Positions 17,618 to 27,631 of a stretch of 38,413 nt of DNA are shown here, in pieces (position 1 is the first letter of the stretch; every line of letters begins with the position of its first letter). This stretch comes from Phaeoceros laevis (Eukaryota; Anthocerotophyta; Anthocerotopsida; Notothyladales): contig JBNGIQ010008846.1 of NCBI GenBank assembly GCA_049999765.1, positions 1 through 38,413 of the forward strand, in the 5' to 3' direction. Under the pieces are notes generated by a model. The model worked only from the letters and a program-made list of their open reading frames with translations, had not been told where the DNA came from and did no database searches. The position numbers and the translations under genes were made by a program.

Positions 17618-20440
17618 ATGGAGGCACTTCGGATAGGGGGCTGTTATCCCCTGCACTGGCTGAAAAATGTTCTAGAAGGAAAGACGACGGCATCAAGAGG
17701 TGGTGGCAGAAGTTTTGAAGGTGGGGCCACCTCTTATGATGAACGCACAACTGCACATGCTGTTGGCTCTAGATCATTTGGACAAGATCAGTTCTACTGG
17801 ACCACACTAATATCGCAACATACAAAGAGTGGTCAAGGACGGCAGGCACTTGATGTCTATGAGGAAATGCGGCAACGAAGAGTTGAACCTAGTTCATACA
17901 CCTTTGTCTCTGTATTGAAGGCTTGCAGTGGCTTGAAGGATCTAGAAAGTGCTAAGAAAATTCATGCGGAGGTTGCTGAGAGAGGGTTTGAGTCCGACAT
18001 CTATGTATCCACAATGCTGGTAGATGTGTATGCGAAATGCGGGAGCCTGATGGATGCTAGGCATGTCTTTGAGAATATGCCTTGTCGTGATGTGGTTTCT
18101 TGGAATGCCATGATCTTTGGGTATGTCCAGAGGGAAGAGGGTCAAGAAGCTTTGCATTTGTACTCAAAGATGCAAGAGCAAGGTGTAGTACCCAATGACA
18201 GAACATTTGTTGGTGCTCTAAAAGCTTGCCTCAACCTTCCAGTGTGCAAACAGGCGTACAAGGGAGATTGGGACCTCATTAGAAATCAATTGTTGGAGCA
18301 AGTGCGATCCATCCATGCAGATGTTGTAAAAGGGCACTTCGAGACGGATCTGTTTGTGGGAAACATGCTTGTGGATGTTTATGCGAAATTCGGGAACCTC
18401 AAAGATGCTAGGCAAGTTTTTGAAAAGATGCCTCAACGTAATGTCGTTTCTTGGAGTACCATGATATCAGGGTATGCACAGATGGAAATGGGTGCAGAGG
18501 CTTTTGAATTGTTCGAGCAGATGCAACACAAAGGTGTGGTTTGCAATGACCGGACATATGTTGGGGCACTAAAGGCATGCAGCAGCTTGGCGTCCTTGAA
18601 AGAGGGACATGGATCAGTATTGAACAAAGAAATCTTCGAAAAGGTAAGAAGCATCCACTCGTGCGTAATGAAGAGTAAATTTGAGGCGGACATATTTGTT
18701 GGGACAATGTTGGTGGATGCATATGCCAAATGTGGAGGCTTGGTAGATGCTAGACAAGTCTTTGACAAGATGCCGCAACGCAATGTGGTTTCTTGGACTG
18801 CCATGATAACGGCGTATGCACAGATGGAAGAGGGTGAGGAGGCTTTACGACTGTATGCACAAATGCAGCAGGAAGGTGTTGTACCAGATGAACGAACGTT
18901 GCTTGGCGTACTGAGAGCATGTACTAGCCTGCTTGCACTGGGCGGAGGGAAAGAACATGCTGGGGTTATTTTAAGTAAACGATGCTTCCAGCATGTCAGA
19001 GCCATCCAATCGCAGGTTATGAAGTGTGGGTGTGGTGCAGCTGGCAGCTTGGGGACCATGCTGGTCGATGCTTATGCAAAATGTGGAAGCCTTCAGGATG
19101 CTAGGCAAGTCTTTGACAGGATGCCACATCATGATGTGGTTTCCTGGAATACGATGATCTGGGGGTATGCTGAGATGAAAGAGGGTGAAAAGGCTTTGCA
19201 ATTGTATTTGCGGATGCAACAGGAAGATGTGGAACCGGATGACAGAACGTTCATTGGTGCACTCAAAGCCTGCAGTAGCTTGATGGGATTCGAGGAAGGA
19301 ATCACATGCAGTAGGACTATCGGGAGAGCACATTTGTTGGAGCAGGTAAAGGCTATCCACTTAGAGGTGTTGAGGCATGGCTATAAGTCGGCAATATTTG
19401 TGGCAACCATGCTGGTAGATGTATATGCAAAGTGTGGGAGTCTTGTGGATGCAAGGTCTGTCTTCGATGAAATGCCTCATCATGATGTGGCTTCCTGGAC
19501 TGCTATTATCTTGGGGTATGTTCAAATAGGTGAGGGTGACATGGCTTTGCAGTTGTTTGCGCAAATGCAACAAGAAGGGATTGTGCTGGACGCTCGAGCA
19601 TTTGTTGCTGGACTAAAAGCTTGCGGCAGTGTGGCAGGACTGGAGAAGGGGAAGACAGTCCATGTGCAGATTTTGGAAAAGGGAGTTGACACTGCCAGCC
19701 CATTTGTGGCAAGTAGTCTTATTGACATGTACAGTAAATGTGGCAGCATGGCTGATGCGCAGTTAGTGTTTGACACACTGCTCACAAAAAACACTGTAAC
19801 ATGGAGTGCATTAATTGCAGGATTCTCCCGCACAGGAGACAGCGAAGCTGTTTTTACGTTGTTTGAGAAAATGAGGCAGGAAGGGTTACAGCCAGAGGGC
19901 GTCATTTTTCTCAGCATTCTCAGTGTGTGCAGTCATGTGGGTCTGGTGGAGAAGGGCCAGATGTACTTCGAAGCTATGGGCAAAGACTACGGTATCACTC
20001 CGACTGTTGACCACTATACTTGTCTGATTGATCTCCTCGCCCGTGCAGGGCTTGTAGACAACGCAATGGAAATTGTGAGAACGTTGCCTTTCCAACCTGA
20101 CGGTGCTGTGTGGAGATGCATACTGGGTGCTTGTCAAATCTGGCGTAACGTGAAGCTGGCAAGAGAGGCATTTCAAAATGCAATCAGGTTGGATAAACAT
20201 GATGATGCAGCATATGTCTTGATGTCAAACATCTATGCAGCTGCCGACATGTGGGAGGACGCAAAGGGAGTCCAGGGTATGAGAACGAAAACAGGGGCAT
20301 GGAAGCAGCCAGGACAGAGCTGTTGGACAGCTATGGGCGGAATAGTGCATTCGTTTGTTGTAGGTGATCAAGATCATCCAGAGTGCCCACGCATACATGC
20401 GAAGCTGGTAGATTTGTTTATGAAGACCGTGGAGGAATAA
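17618..20440 (+). CDS. PPR-C: PLS-class PPR protein, E class without DYW domain
   Basis: A 940-aa intronless PPR protein expected to bind organelle RNA. ATG 17618 follows an in-frame TAG at 17609-17611, so it is the first possible start of this frame. The first 55 residues are not PPR and not a convincing transit peptide, and the array begins directly with a P motif (FYWTTLISQHTKSG). An upstream exon or a lost N-terminus is therefore possible. PPR modules continue to about residue 850 and are followed by E motifs (AYVLMSNIYAAADMWEDA, GAWKQPGQSCW). It ends MKTVEE with no deaminase. Four L motifs contain inserted loops (KQAYKGDWDLIRNQLLEQ, GHGSVLNKEIFEK, GKEHAGVILSKRCFQ, GITCSRTIGRAHLLEQ), giving a period of about 343-352 bases. 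This resembles PPR-B, but the insert sequences are unrelated. Confidence 0.88.
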   Translation: MEALRIGGCYPLHWLKNVLEGKTTASRGGGRSFEGGATSYDERTTAHAVGSRSFGQDQFYWTTLISQHTKSGQGRQALDVYEEMRQRRVEPSSYTFVSVLKACSGLKDLESAKKIHAEVAERGFESDIYVSTMLVDVYAKCGSLMDARHVFENMPCRDVVSWNAMIFGYVQREEGQEALHLYSKMQEQGVVPNDRTFVGALKACLNLPVCKQAYKGDWDLIRNQLLEQVRSIHADVVKGHFETDLFVGNMLVDVYAKFGNLKDARQVFEKMPQRNVVSWSTMISGYAQMEMGAEAFELFEQMQHKGVVCNDRTYVGALKACSSLASLKEGHGSVLNKEIFEKVRSIHSCVMKSKFEADIFVGTMLVDAYAKCGGLVDARQVFDKMPQRNVVSWTAMITAYAQMEEGEEALRLYAQMQQEGVVPDERTLLGVLRACTSLLALGGGKEHAGVILSKRCFQHVRAIQSQVMKCGCGAAGSLGTMLVDAYAKCGSLQDARQVFDRMPHHDVVSWNTMIWGYAEMKEGEKALQLYLRMQQEDVEPDDRTFIGALKACSSLMGFEEGITCSRTIGRAHLLEQVKAIHLEVLRHGYKSAIFVATMLVDVYAKCGSLVDARSVFDEMPHHDVASWTAIILGYVQIGEGDMALQLFAQMQQEGIVLDARAFVAGLKACGSVAGLEKGKTVHVQILEKGVDTASPFVASSLIDMYSKCGSMADAQLVFDTLLTKNTVTWSALIAGFSRTGDSEAVFTLFEKMRQEGLQPEGVIFLSILSVCSHVGLVEKGQMYFEAMGKDYGITPTVDHYTCLIDLLARAGLVDNAMEIVRTLPFQPDGAVWRCILGACQIWRNVKLAREAFQNAIRLDKHDDAAYVLMSNIYAAADMWEDAKGVQGMRTKTGAWKQPGQSCWTAMGGIVHSFVVGDQDHPECPRIHAKLVDLFMKTVEE

Positions 20441-21706
<1,266 letters not shown>

Positions 21707-24700
21707 TCAATGCCGACCCTTACAGCTACAGGACCCTGCCTCGAATCGATGCACACGGTATGCATCCCTTACAACAATGTCCCTCTTTTCAACCCTTGAC
21801 ATAATCTCGGTGGAAGAGTGGCAGTCGCTGCACATCCGGAGGTTTTTGGTTACCAGAAGAGTTGTGCCATTGGGGGTGTTCAAGAGACCAAATGCCAAAG
21901 CTAGCTTCTCAGCATGCCCACACAGTTGATCTTCCTTCTTCTTCTCAGACACTGGCTGCAACACCAGCTTGGTGTGTGGTACATGGTTCCCTTCCTCCTT
22001 CAAACGTTCATTTGTGCTCCGGACCTTGCATGAAATGTCGCCCCTTTCTTCCCCCACAACAAATGTATGCACCTGCTTGTTCACCTCAATGCCTGCCACT
22101 GCAGGTTTCTTGTTAGCTCCTGCCAACCTTCTCAACCGTTCTATTCTATCTACATCTGCCCACCTATCTGCATCTGCATACATATTGGCCATGAGCACAT
22201 ATGCAGAGGCATGCCGAGGATCAAGCTCAACAAGACTTTCAAAACACCGTGTTCCCCGCTCTATATCCCCATGACTCTTGCAGGCATTCAGCAATGACAT
22301 CAACCCAACAGCATCGTTTTCACATCCAGCTGATTTCAGCACCTTCTCCGCCTCACCTAAATGGCCTGCCCGCCCAAGAAGATCAACCATGCACACATAA
22401 TGCTCAGCTGTCGGGTTGATGCCATGCTTTTTCACCATGGCATCAAAATACTGTCGACCCTTAATGACCAGCCCCGCATTACTGCATGCTACAAGAAGGC
22501 AAGTAAATGTGATGTCATTAGGCTGAACACCAGCCAGCATCATCTCTTCGAAACAGGCTGTAGCCTTGTGGCCTTCACTGTTTCTACCGTACCCATTTAT
22601 CATGGCAGTCCATGTTACCGCGTCCCTTGTGGCCAGGCTGTCAAACACTCTGTGTGCATCTTCCAACTGTCCACATTTTGCATACATGTTTACAAGACAA
22701 TTGCCCAGAACTGTGTTACCTTCAAGCAGTTTTCTTTTTATGATCCCTGAATGCAGCTGCCTGCCCTGTTGTAGAGCACCAGCACTTGTACACGCCTTCA
22801 AGAGGCAAGCAAACGTAGCACTGTCTGCCAAAGTCAAGCCTTCCTGCTCCATCCTTGCATACAATGAAAGCGCCTGGGGACCGAGCCCATGCTCAGCATA
22901 CCCATTTATCATGGCATTCCATGTTACCGCATTCCTTGTGGCCATGCTGTCAAACACTTTGCGTGCATCTTCCAACTGACCACATTTTGCATACATATTT
23001 ACGAGACAAGTGCCCAGAACTACGTCCCCTTCAAGTAGTCCTCTCTCTACTATCCCTGAATGTAGCTGCCTGCCTTGATGTAGTGCACCAGCACTTGCAC
23101 AAGCCTTCAGGAGGCAACCGAACGTAACACTGTTTGCTAAAATCCGGCATTCCTGCTCCATCCTTGCATACAATGTAAGGGCCTGGGGACCGAGTCCATG
23201 CTCGGCATACCCATTTATCATGGCGTTCCATGTCACTGCATCCCTTGTGGCCATACTGTTAAAAACCCTGCGTGCATCTTCCAATTCCCCACATATTGCA
23301 TACAGATTTACCAGACAATTGCCCAGTACTATGTGACCTTCAAATAGTCCTCTTTCCACGACCTCTGAATGCAGTTGCCTGCCCTGCTGTAAAGCACCAG
23401 CACTTGCACAAGCTTTCAGGAGGCAAGCATAGGTAACACCGTCTGCTAAAATCAGGCCATGCTGCTCCATACTTGCATACAATGTTAGGGCCTGGGAACC
23501 GAGCCCATGCTCAGCATACCCATTTATCATGGCATTCCATGCCACTGCATCCCTTGTGGCCATACTGTCAAAAACCCTGCGTGCATCTTCCAATTCCCCA
23601 CATTTTGCATACATATTTACGAGACAAGTGCCCAGGACTACATCACCTTCAAGTAGTCCTCTCTCTACGATCCCTGAATGTAGCTGCCTGCCTTGATGTA
23701 GAGCACCAGCACTTGCACAAGCCTTGAGGAGGAAACCAAACGTAACACTGTTTGCTAAAATCAGGCCTTCCTGCTCCATCCTTGCATACAATGTAAGGGC
23801 CTGGGGACCGAGCCCGTGCTCGGCATACCCCTTTATCATGGCATTCCATGTCACTGCATCCCTTGTGGCCATGCTGTCAAAAACCCTGCGTGCATCTTCC
23901 AATTCCCCACATTTTGCATACAGATTTACGAGACAATTGCCCAGGACTACATCACCTTTAAGTAGTCCTCTTTCTACGATACCTGAATGCAGCTGCCTGC
24001 CTTGATATAGAGCATCAGCACTTGCACAAGCCTTCAGGAGGCAAGCATAGGTAACACCGTCTGCTAAAATCAGGCCATCCTGCTCCATGCTTGCATACAA
24101 TGTAAGGGCCTGGGAACTGCGCCCATGCTCAGCATACCCATTTATCATGGCATTCCACGTCACTGCACTCCTTGTGGCCATACGGTCAAAAACCCTGCGT
24201 GCGTCGTCCAATTCCCCACATTTTGCATACATGTCCACCAGGCAGGTGCAAACAAAAGAGTCAGGCTGAATGCCACTCTCCAACACATCGGTGTGCACCT
24301 GCCTGCCAGATTCCACATCTTTTGCTCTTGCACAAGCTTGCAGGGCAGCGACAAAGATGTAGTTATCCGGCTTCGAACCTGACTTGCGCATTTCATGGTA
24401 CAGTTGAATGGCCTCACTAGGTTTCCCGTGTGCAGTCTGGGCAGAGATGATGGAAGACCACATGTGGACTGATGGTGTGGCCACCCTTGTGAACACCTGC
24501 ATTGCTTCCTGTAACCGGCCCTGACATGCATACATGCGCAAGAGATGGTTTCCCAAAAATGGGTTGGTTCCGTACCCAAGCTTGACAGTAAGATCATCAA
24601 GTCGTCGCCCCAACACCAGATTGTTTTCCGCCCCGCATCTCCGGATGACTTTGTACAGCAGAGAGGAGGACACACGAGATTGTGTCTCCGCCAAGACGGT

Positions 24701-25252
24701 CAAAGCGTCAACTGCTCGACTTAGCTGCCCATTCTCACAAAGTTGTTCGATTACAGCCTGAGGCATTTCGTGCCCTTGGCACTCTGGCACCGTCGGAGCG
24801 GCAGCATTATGATGCAACAAGGGGTTATATGTAGCCTGACCAGACCGTCCACCCTGCTTGTCCGAAAAAGCAAGCTGCGCATCCACCCAGTCAGGCTTGT
24901 AGAAGTTGTTCAGCCATAGGGGCTCCTTGGACTCTTTGTGCCTGAAGTCAGGAAAGCGGGCGCTCTTCCTGTTCGTCCTGCAGTCCAAGACATACTGCCT
25001 GCACAAAAACTCTTGCCGCTCTCCTGCACTCCTATTCTCCGGTATGCCTAGCTTAGCTCCAAAGCAACTGCACGGCGCGAATGCGCGGCTTGTGTAAAAC
25101 TGTAAACCATTCAAACTCCCCTCCAGCTCCAGGATCTGGGCCTGCCCCCCAGCTGTTGGCGTCCAAAGCCGCTGATGGTGCATCCCATTGGTGGTGCGCA
25201 CTTGTAGGTGGAGCATTTGCATGGTTTTCACAAGTACCAGTCCAGACTCCAC
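21707..25252 (-). CDS. PPR-D: PLS-class PPR protein with DYW:KP deaminase domain
   Basis: A complete intronless 1181-aa protein, expected to bind organelle RNA and edit it. The start at 25252 is supported because PPR-F shares the same N-terminal pattern after its own start Met (MLHLQ, TTNGM, HQR, WTP). A family-specific leader of about 180 residues (KESKEPLWLNNFYKPDWVDA) comes before the PPR array. Six modules repeat at exactly 309 bases. E motifs follow, then a DYW-like domain with KKPAVAGIEV in place of the PG box, HAE (His codon near 21915), CSDC and the end CSCKGRH. The zinc ligands and catalytic Glu are present. The KP block and GRH ending match the DYW:KP clade linked to U-to-C editing; that activity is inference. 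Its start lies head-to-head with the dioxygenase gene. Confidence 0.93.
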   Translation of the reverse strand: MESGLVLVKTMQMLHLQVRTTNGMHHQRLWTPTAGGQAQILELEGSLNGLQFYTSRAFAPCSCFGAKLGIPENRSAGERQEFLCRQYVLDCRTNRKSARFPDFRHKESKEPLWLNNFYKPDWVDAQLAFSDKQGGRSGQATYNPLLHHNAAAPTVPECQGHEMPQAVIEQLCENGQLSRAVDALTVLAETQSRVSSSLLYKVIRRCGAENNLVLGRRLDDLTVKLGYGTNPFLGNHLLRMYACQGRLQEAMQVFTRVATPSVHMWSSIISAQTAHGKPSEAIQLYHEMRKSGSKPDNYIFVAALQACARAKDVESGRQVHTDVLESGIQPDSFVCTCLVDMYAKCGELDDARRVFDRMATRSAVTWNAMINGYAEHGRSSQALTLYASMEQDGLILADGVTYACLLKACASADALYQGRQLHSGIVERGLLKGDVVLGNCLVNLYAKCGELEDARRVFDSMATRDAVTWNAMIKGYAEHGLGPQALTLYARMEQEGLILANSVTFGFLLKACASAGALHQGRQLHSGIVERGLLEGDVVLGTCLVNMYAKCGELEDARRVFDSMATRDAVAWNAMINGYAEHGLGSQALTLYASMEQHGLILADGVTYACLLKACASAGALQQGRQLHSEVVERGLFEGHIVLGNCLVNLYAICGELEDARRVFNSMATRDAVTWNAMINGYAEHGLGPQALTLYARMEQECRILANSVTFGCLLKACASAGALHQGRQLHSGIVERGLLEGDVVLGTCLVNMYAKCGQLEDARKVFDSMATRNAVTWNAMINGYAEHGLGPQALSLYARMEQEGLTLADSATFACLLKACTSAGALQQGRQLHSGIIKRKLLEGNTVLGNCLVNMYAKCGQLEDAHRVFDSLATRDAVTWTAMINGYGRNSEGHKATACFEEMMLAGVQPNDITFTCLLVACSNAGLVIKGRQYFDAMVKKHGINPTAEHYVCMVDLLGRAGHLGEAEKVLKSAGCENDAVGLMSLLNACKSHGDIERGTRCFESLVELDPRHASAYVLMANMYADADRWADVDRIERLRRLAGANKKPAVAGIEVNKQVHTFVVGEERGDISCKVRSTNERLKEEGNHVPHTKLVLQPVSEKKKEDQLCGHAEKLALAFGLLNTPNGTTLLVTKNLRMCSDCHSSTEIMSRVEKRDIVVRDAYRVHRFEAGSCSCKGRH
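22592..24445 (-). repeat. 309-bp tandem coding repeat, six copies, inside PPR-D
   Basis: The landmark (c)ccatttatc begins at 22592, 22901, 23210, 23519, 23828 and 24137, five intervals of exactly 309 bases (103 codons). Each unit is one P-L-S triplet (AVTWNAMINGYAEHG, LLKACASAGAL, CLVNMYAKCGELEDA). The high identity between units points to recent expansion by unequal exchange. Confidence 0.95.
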
Positions 25253-25749
25253 TGCATGATAGTAGATAGCAGATCGACTCCGGTGTGATTAAAAGTATAC
25301 ATTAGCCGTTTAGGTGGAGGAAGAAAACGAACCACCACATAATAGGCACTGCTTATGTCACCTGGATAAGGAAGAGAATGAGGAGATGAGTCAGATGACT
25401 AAGGGTGGTTTCAAATACCGGTGGCGTCACGGTGCTGGTGCAGGACGAGGTAGGAGGCCAAAAATGTTGTATGAAAGCACCACATCACACCACCCCCAAA
25501 TCCTCAAACACACGCTCGTGTCCTACGTCACACCCCCTTTGCACATTAGGGGTAGCGTGTATGTGAAACCACCCGATCTGCCGATGTGCCAATCGTCCAA
25601 AGTGCAAATATCCGTGCCTAGTCAGATCCAGTGAACCTGGCCGGAGCTTCCGCCTTGCTCTACTAGCTGGACTAGAGCTGCCTACTGTACTAGGCTAACC
25701 AATTGGGCTAGGAAGGTGCAGGGACGTCTGGGACACCGGTTCATAGGGC
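25253..25749. promoter_or_regulatory. Head-to-head region PPR-D / dioxygenase
   Basis: These 497 bases separate two start codons on opposite strands and should hold both promoters. I see no clear core motif. The region contains a 36-base copy of part of the dioxygenase exon 2, listed separately. Confidence 0.4.
25423..25458 (+). repeat. 36-bp exact copy of dioxygenase exon 2 sequence
   Basis: These 36 bases are identical to 26755-26790, which encode GVTVLVQDEVGG next to the HxD motif of the dioxygenase. Similarity stops abruptly downstream and fades upstream. The copy sits about 290 bases upstream of the dioxygenase start. Confidence 0.9.
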
Positions 25750-27253
25750 ATGGCAATCGTTGAGGGCGAGTTGCGGCCAGTCCCGGAGATTGTCAAGGCA
25801 GCATGGCTGGTGAAGGAGGAAGAAGAGAGAGCGGGCGTAGGAGATGAACTGGAGCAACTGCTGAAAAGGCTTAACGTGGATCAAGGCTTTGTGGTGGAAG
25901 CAGAGCACCGCCCAAACTTGGGAGGCGCCGCACCAGCAGACAGCTCCGAGAAGGATGTTTCCACGATCCCAGAGATAGACTTGAGCCCGTTCTTCAGGAG
26001 CATCGGCGAGCTTGCCGGCGCAGACTGCCTGCTCCAGGCACCCGAGGTGGCCTCCAGACTGGTAGCCACTGCTGGTGAAGATGGTGCGCTAGCGAGGCTG
26101 GTGGCGGAAATCGGGGAGGCGTGCGAGAAGTGGGGTTTCTTCCAGGTGGTGAACCACGGCGTGGATCCGGAGCTGGTGAGGAACCTGCAGGCGGTGGCAC
26201 GCGGCTTCTTCCAAGACCTGCCTTTGGAGGAGAAGCGCAAGATCCGGAGAACACTGGAGCAGCCCTTGGGATTCTACGACGCCGAGCTCACCAAGAACAA
26301 GCGGGATTGGAAGGAGGTGTTCGACTTCACCTGTCAGGAGCCTCGTTCGGGAAATTCGGCGGCAGAGGACACCCCTAATTCTGCATCCTGGCGCAGCTCG
26401 CAGTGGTAACCATCCAGCCCTTCGTTCGTTCCTTCCGGTGCTTGGTCTCTACAGGCTCAGCTAGGTATGGCAGCCATCGCCAGTCCTCCTTTCCTGAACG
26501 ATGGATGCATTGCATATGGCAGGCCAGATAAACCCGAGGAATTCCAGGCGGCCTGCCTGAAGTATGCTTCGGCGGTGGAGAGGCTGGCAGCTCAGCTGCT
26601 GGGCCTCATCTCGCTCAGCCTGGGGCTCCCGTTCGACCGCCTGCACCCTCACTTCGCCCGCCAGCATTCCACCACAGCGGTGCGACTCAACTACTACCCT
26701 CGCTGCCCCGTGCCAGAGCTGGCGCTGGGGGTGAGCCGTCACAAGGACCCCGGCGGCGTCACGGTGCTGGTGCAGGACGAGGTAGGAGGCCTGCAGGTCC
26801 GCCGCCACGACGGGGAGTGGCTCTCCGTCAAGCCCCGCCAGGATGCCTTTGTGATCAACCTGGGAGACCTGTTCCAGGTGTGGAGCAACGACCGCTACCG
26901 CAGCGTGGAGCACCGCGTGGTGGTGAACAGCGACCGCGCCCGCTACTCCTTCCCGCTCTTCTTCAATCCGTCCATGGAAACGGAGTCTGCTGAGTCGAGA
27001 ACGTNNNNNNNNNNNNNNNNNNNNNNNNNNNNNNNNNNNNNNNNNNNNNNNNNNNNNNNNNNNNNNNNNNNNNNNNNNNNNNNNNNNNNNNNNNNNNNNN
27101 NNNNAAACGGAGGTCCAGCCGCTGCCGGAGCTGCTGGCCGGAAACCCTCCCCACTACCGCGCCTTCAGCTGGGGCTACTTCATCAAGTCCAGGACAGACG
27201 GCAACTACGAGCAGATGGGAGAGGACCTCCAAATCAGCCACTTGACCCTCTGA
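25750..27253 (+). CDS. 2-oxoglutarate/Fe(II)-dependent dioxygenase (DOXC class), two exons, interrupted by a gap
   Basis: A soluble oxygenase that couples 2-oxoglutarate decarboxylation to oxidation of a small molecule. Exon 1 is 25750-26405 and exon 2 starts at 26523 (intron 117 bases, GT-AG, completing Trp219 before PDKPEEF). The N-terminal domain has IPEIDLSPFF, EKWGFFQVVNHGVDPEL and RDWKEVFDF. The catalytic core has NYYPRCPVPEL and the iron ligands His292, Asp294 (HKD) and His349 (VEHR). The 2-oxoglutarate-binding Arg359-x-Ser361 (RYS) is also present. The coding frame breaks around an N run at 27005, then resumes at 27107 and ends YEQMGEDLQISHLTL, stop 27251-27253. Relatives oxidise hormones or flavonoids; the substrate cannot be told from sequence. 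A leader of about 80 residues before IPEIDL is long for the family. Confidence 0.88.
27005..27104. other. Assembly gap (100 N) in the dioxygenase gene
   Basis: The bases aaacggag stand 19 bases before the gap (26978-26985) and again directly after it (27105-27112). The 19 bases between the first copy and the gap do not fit the protein family. Joining the two copies directly would give a normal reading frame, so the gap hides either an insertion or an assembly error. Confidence 0.9.
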
Positions 27254-27631
27254 TTAACTGTCAACAAACAAAAAACTCCCCTGTAATGTACATGTGTACT
27301 AAAGTACTAGTAGATTGTCACTCGAAATCAAGGAAACGGCCCCCGCAACAAGCCACGGCCAGACAGGAATCTCTCCTTCTCCTTGTGTGCGCGGCGTGAC
27401 GATTCTCCTTGCTCCATTTGGCAGCACTCTTCTGCAATCCGCAACGGAGTCCGAGAACGCGACCCAGACGGCGACTGTCCTGATGATGACAGCCGCGACT
27501 CGATCTTCTGCACGAATACCTCTGGGTCGTTGCCTACCACCTGCCAGGCGCAACACAAAGTAAGCTCTTTCTGACCCAACCCGCAATTAATTATTGATCA
27601 AAGAAGAGAAACAAGTTCTTTGGAGACAGCA
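27254..27631. other. Tail-to-tail intergenic region
   Basis: These 378 bases between the dioxygenase stop and the stop of the WD40/coiled-coil gene hold both 3' UTRs; I see no gene. Confidence 0.55.

Noticed and set aside
22592-24445. CRISPR-like array because of regular spacing
   Set aside because: The 309-base units are continuous coding sequence for PPR triplets with no spacers.
25314-25634. 106-codon frame upstream of the dioxygenase
   Set aside because: It reads the 36-bp dioxygenase fragment out of frame and has no other features.
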